From NCBI GenBank assembly GCA_951813295.1, contig CATOTI010000002.1:1612001-1676000 (forward strand): DNA of 64,000 bases, read 5' to 3'. The translations under genes were made by a program, and so were the position numbers. This document shows, in pieces, positions 60,690 through 64,000 of this stretch. This DNA is from an uncultured Pseudomonadales bacterium. Lineage in GTDB: Bacteria; Pseudomonadota; Gammaproteobacteria; Pseudomonadales; Azotimanducaceae. Positions within the stretch are counted from its first letter, which is position 1, and every line of letters begins with the position of its first letter. The notes under the pieces are model-generated. The model made no database searches and was not told the DNA's origin. It saw only the letters and a list, made by a program, of their open reading frames with translations.

Positions 60690-63319
60690 TTGAACGACTC
60701 CACACCAGTCAGCCACCGGAAGTCGTCGAATCGATCGGGCAGGACGCGCGTCTCCAGCGCGTCCTCCGGTGGCGCCGATGCGTCGTCCGGGAGCGCGCCG
60801 GCGTTGATCTCGATGACGCCGGCATCGATCTGTGACCGGCGCCAGAGATACGCCGATTCAGCGGCCCGCCAGATCACCTCGGGCCCGGGCACACCTCCCA
60901 TGGCACCCAGAGCGTCGGCAAAGAAATCTGTATCGCTCGCCAGAACATTGCTCGTTATGACGATGTAGTAGCCCGGGCTCGGCCACGCATCATTCGCAGT
61001 CGAGCGGTCGCGCTCGGTCAGGAGATAGCCGTACGTTGCGAGCTGCAGATGCCGCCCTTCTTCGATTTCGCGCAGGCGGAAAACCTCACTTCCCCACTTG
61101 GCGTCGAGCACGGCGCGCTCACCGCTCGCGTTTTCGAGTACGAGATCGACGTCGCCCTGCAACCGACCGCCGATGAACGGCTTCTCGGCGTGATGCTCGG
61201 AGAAGACCCTGACGACGTTCGCGGCACGAAAATGGTCGAGCAGTCGTTCGAGCGCCCGTTCGATCGTCGTCGACACCCGCTGCCGATCGACGCCGCGACC
61301 GTTCTCGAGGAGAACGGCACCTTCGTGCGTGATGAGCGCGTCGATCGTCGCGTCGAACCAATGCTGCAGCGCCGGCCGATCGACCGTCCTCCAATCCGGG
61401 TGGTCGATGAAGAAGAGCTCGAACGCACGGTGTGCCAGGCTGCCGTAGAGGAGCGGCCCATCGGCAATGTCGGCGATTCGACTCGGGCGAAAGCGCGCCG
61501 CGTAGCGGAACACCCATTCGTGCGGATGGAATAGAAGCGCCGCAAGGCTCGAATAGGATTCCATGCGGCGACGATCGATCGGCCGGCCGACGTCCCACCA
61601 GCGGCGCGGCGCGGGTAAGGAACGAGCCGGCAACGGCGGCAGGTCGATGGCGGCAATCGGCGAAGCGTTTCCTTCGAGCACGACCTCGTCGAGCGAAACA
61701 TCGACCCAGCCCGAAAGCTGCTCGACGATTCGGCTCAGCAGCGGGTGACGCGCCGTCTGGTCTTCGTGTACGACGAGAACGAGCCGTGACCGAGCGAGCA
61801 GAACCGGCCGCGTCCATTCACGCTCGAACGTTGCCGCGAGCTTTTCGATATCCGCAACGTCGACACCGGCCGCGCGGAGCTGCGCGCGCTCGGATCCCGA
61901 CCAGGCGTCGATCGCCTCGAGGTATTCCGGCCGGAGGTCCCACCAGATCACTCGCTCGAAGGGCGCCGTGATATTCGCCGGGTGCGCGGTCGCCGGCGGA
62001 TGGCCACGTTCGGCGCGAACATTGGTATCCGGCAACGCGCGCGTGACCTCGTCGACGAGCCGATCAACTTCGATCTTCGTGATCCGTCCGATGCCGGATT
62101 GCCCCATCCGAGCGAGCGTCGCGGCAAGCGCCTCGGCCTGCGTCAACGCCGCCCGCAAAACGTCCTGACCGTCTTCCTCACCTGCTTCGATGAGCCCACG
62201 CAGCCATCGCGCCGATCGTGTCGCGCGTTCCGTGAGGGCAAACGTCGGCGCGCCGGATTCCGCCGGATAGCGGTCTGGGGTCAACCAGAACTCGATCGAC
62301 GCGCGCTCGTCTTCGACGGCCGTGAGCGCCATCCGCCAAAGCGGACCGTCGATGCCCGGCTGCGCCGCGACGGCTTCGGCCAGGCGCGCCCGGACGCGCC
62401 AGGAAAGGGGCGAAACGGGGTGAATCAAAAACTGCAGCAGGCGATGCGGATCGAGCGGCTCCCAGATGAGAGCAAGTGCCAGCTTCAACACCTGGCTCGC
62501 CGCTCGAAAGGGCGAATAGTTCTGAAAACCAGCGCGCGGGATGCCGACCCGATGTAAAGCGTCGTCGAGTACGAAACCGTTCTCGGGCGCGATGAGGACC
62601 GAATCCTCATCCGCTCCTCGATACCCTTCCGCCAACAACCATTCCGCGACCGCTTGCGCGGAGACGTCACGCGACATTGCCCGCAGGATCACGAGCGACC
62701 CGTCTCCCTTGAGCGTTGCCGACACCGGCCGATGCCGAACGAGTTGCTGTACGGCCGCGAGGTCACTACCCGCATGCGCCTGACCCTCGATGGTCTCGGG
62801 TACGGCGAATTCCACGTCGAAACGGCGAAGGAGACGCCGCCAGGCCATCGGCAGATCCACCTCGCAATCGAGACAGACGACGCTCGTGATCCGGCTACGC
62901 TGCGTCTCGAGCGCTCGATCGACGCGCAGAATCCGCTCGCCCACGCTCGGCGGCACATCCCCGGCCGCCAGCGCTTCGACCGCGGCCATGTCCGCCAAGC
63001 GTGCGGAGACCGGACCGTCGAACCAACCCGTCCAGCCATGCAGATACCAGTGATCGCGCCAGCGCAAGAGCGTTGCGGCAACACCGACCGGATCGATCGC
63101 GAAAGACTGGTGATAGAAGCGTGCCAGATCGTCACCCGCCGCCAACGAGCTCCGATAAATCGAGACCCGCTCGGAGGGATGGGTGAAGACCGGCGCGATC
63201 CCGAGGTCTGCTTCGACGATCGACAGCAAACCAAGCGGTCCGACGGTGACCGCTCCGAGGCCTGTACCGGTAGGCATGGGATCCAGGCCGTCTCGATGAA
63301 GACCGAAGCGGACGTGCAT
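60686..63319 (-). CDS. AddB-like PD-(D/E)XK nuclease protein
   Basis: 877 residues from the ATG at 63319. The C-terminal nuclease has FIGGRLQGDVDLVLENASG, RAVLDAKWG (D739, K741) and LQLATYGYLL (Q-xxx-Y), with LLYGSLAHRAFELFF upstream as the G-x-H box. The N-terminal 600 residues are divergent, with no recognisable Walker A. The four-cysteine Fe-S cluster of Gram-positive AddB is absent; the only cysteines I see are the close pair in VVCLDCEV. It resembles the alphaproteobacterial-type AddB in lacking a helicase motor. It overlaps the AddA-like gene by 4 bases. Divergent from the CoA-transferase gene, 198 bases away. Confidence 0.85.
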   Translation of the reverse strand: MHVRFGLHRDGLDPMPTGTGLGAVTVGPLGLLSIVEADLGIAPVFTHPSERVSIYRSSLAAGDDLARFYHQSFAIDPVGVAATLLRWRDHWYLHGWTGWFDGPVSARLADMAAVEALAAGDVPPSVGERILRVDRALETQRSRITSVVCLDCEVDLPMAWRRLLRRFDVEFAVPETIEGQAHAGSDLAAVQQLVRHRPVSATLKGDGSLVILRAMSRDVSAQAVAEWLLAEGYRGADEDSVLIAPENGFVLDDALHRVGIPRAGFQNYSPFRAASQVLKLALALIWEPLDPHRLLQFLIHPVSPLSWRVRARLAEAVAAQPGIDGPLWRMALTAVEDERASIEFWLTPDRYPAESGAPTFALTERATRSARWLRGLIEAGEEDGQDVLRAALTQAEALAATLARMGQSGIGRITKIEVDRLVDEVTRALPDTNVRAERGHPPATAHPANITAPFERVIWWDLRPEYLEAIDAWSGSERAQLRAAGVDVADIEKLAATFEREWTRPVLLARSRLVLVVHEDQTARHPLLSRIVEQLSGWVDVSLDEVVLEGNASPIAAIDLPPLPARSLPAPRRWWDVGRPIDRRRMESYSSLAALLFHPHEWVFRYAARFRPSRIADIADGPLLYGSLAHRAFELFFIDHPDWRTVDRPALQHWFDATIDALITHEGAVLLENGRGVDRQRVSTTIERALERLLDHFRAANVVRVFSEHHAEKPFIGGRLQGDVDLVLENASGERAVLDAKWGSEVFRLREIEEGRHLQLATYGYLLTERDRSTANDAWPSPGYYIVITSNVLASDTDFFADALGAMGGVPGPEVIWRAAESAYLWRRSQIDAGVIEINAGALPDDASAPPEDALETRVLPDRFDDFRWLTGVESFK

Positions 63320-63517
63320 GGCGCGATGGTACACAAGAGGTGCGATCTTGCCGGTAGACTCGATGAAAGTGGCGCGACCGGAAGGCTCCGGAAAGTCGAT
63401 CGAGAGATCGCGATTCGCCGATCTTTGGCCGGTTGCCAGCGATCGAACCGCAACGTCACCGATTCCCGAGGGTCGCCTGCCGAACCGACCTTCGATCAAC
63501 CAGGCGAGGAGGGAAAA

Positions 63518-64000
63518 ATGCCGAAGGCGTTCGACGAAACACGAGTTGTCGATCTTTCAGAGCGACTGTCAGGAGCTTGGACCGCCCGCCTTTTTGCGGG
63601 TTTCGGCGCCGAGGTGTTGTTGGTCGAGACAGGCGACGGCAACGCGCTGCGGCGCGAAGCGCCGTTTCTCAACGGCCAGCCGGGCGCCGATCGATCACTC
63701 ATGCATGCCTACGTGAATGCGGGTAAACGATCGATCGTGCCGAAGGACGACGACGAGTATCGAGCCATTCTCGATTCCGCCGATATCGTGATCTCGAACG
63801 ACCCGACTCTCGAGCTTGCCGAGGGCGTCATCCACCTCGTCATCACACCACACGGCGCGAGCGGTCCATGGGCGGAGTACCCCGGCAACAACCTGACGGC
63901 TTGCGCGCGCACCGGCTGGGCGACCATCAACAAGCACGTCGATGAATCGCCGCTGCAGCTCCCCGTGCGCCAGACGGGCTATATCGCGGGGGTCGCGGGA
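63518..64000 (+). CDS. family III CoA-transferase (CaiB/BaiF type), partial
   Basis: The first 161 residues are in the window; the gene continues past the right edge. The ATG at 63518 follows GAGGAGGG. The opening TRVVDLSERLSGAWTARLFAGFGAEVLLVE is the standard start of CaiB/BaiF enzymes, followed by AYVNAGKRSIVP (the N-x-x-K-R-S-I motif), DIVISN and LVITPHGASGPWAEYPG. The usual Asp nucleophile lies near residue 160-170 and is not reached. The enzyme would move CoA between acyl groups, which fits the hydratase and LLM genes elsewhere in the window. Confidence 0.93.
   Translation, partial: MPKAFDETRVVDLSERLSGAWTARLFAGFGAEVLLVETGDGNALRREAPFLNGQPGADRSLMHAYVNAGKRSIVPKDDDEYRAILDSADIVISNDPTLELAEGVIHLVITPHGASGPWAEYPGNNLTACARTGWATINKHVDESPLQLPVRQTGYIAGVAG

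Overview
The window is a gene-dense, GC-rich (roughly 60%) stretch of a bacterial chromosome. I found no tRNA, rRNA, insertion sequence, CRISPR array or phage gene. The gene set points to an aerobic Gram-negative bacterium, most likely an uncultured member of the Pseudomonadota. Evidence for this is a slyX homologue, lipobox lipoproteins, a caa3-type cytochrome oxidase and several glutathione-linked functions (class III alcohol dehydrogenase, GST, ChaC, a Gfa-fold protein). The repeated LLM flavin enzymes, PhyH dioxygenases, CoA-dependent enzymes and hydrolases suggest a catabolically versatile heterotroph. The genus cannot be read from the sequence.

Layout. 1-2.9 kb: the 5' part of a glycolate/D-lactate-type FAD oxidase, a methyltransferase, two small exported proteins and a membrane-anchored unknown. 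3.0-7.7 kb (minus): a tlpA/resA-like thioredoxin followed by the caa3 oxidase genes ctaC-ctaD-ctaE-subunit IV, closed by a clear terminator. 8.0-9.1 kb: a divergent arsI/arsR organoarsenical module with AT-rich palindromes between the genes. 9.2-20.5 kb: a DUF4397 lipoprotein with a lactonase-type beta-propeller, an amidohydrolase with frmA, a SulP permease, an enoyl-CoA hydratase, an M20 peptidase with ChaC, and a minus-strand operon of clpP, an alpha/beta hydrolase and a FAH-family enzyme. 20.6-33.9 kb: a plus-strand run of an HSL-type esterase, PhyH, LLM, SRPBCC, a 3-HIBADH-like enzyme and GNAT. It is followed by a TetR/PhyH/MFS locus, a divergent alkylsulfatase-like protein, an MBL-Rieske pair and a GMC oxidoreductase operon.

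34-43.3 kb: DUF2141, nitroreductase, a secreted unknown, a secreted HEAT-repeat protein, GST, an LLM-SRPBCC pair, an SDR epimerase, and folB followed by a folK-folP fusion. 43.4-51.6 kb: a GPH-type transporter, PhyH and an esterase on the plus strand; a six-gene minus-strand operon (LLM, 5'-nuclease, ABM, MaoC, degenerate MBL protein, APH-type kinase). 51.7-64 kb: NUDIX-slyX facing a two-gene ABC exporter operon; then a tightly coupled AddB-like, AddA-like and peptidoglycan-amidase operon; and finally the start of a family III CoA-transferase.

The parts most worth a second look are these. The AddB-AddA-amidase genes overlap by 4 bp and link DNA end processing to a peptidoglycan amidase. The alkylsulfatase-like protein has lost much of its dizinc motif. 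Two paralogous PhyH dioxygenases each sit beside a different MFS transporter. A FolB gene is followed by a FolK-FolP fusion in the order of the fungal trifunctional enzyme. Many convergent genes have abutting or overlapping stop codons.
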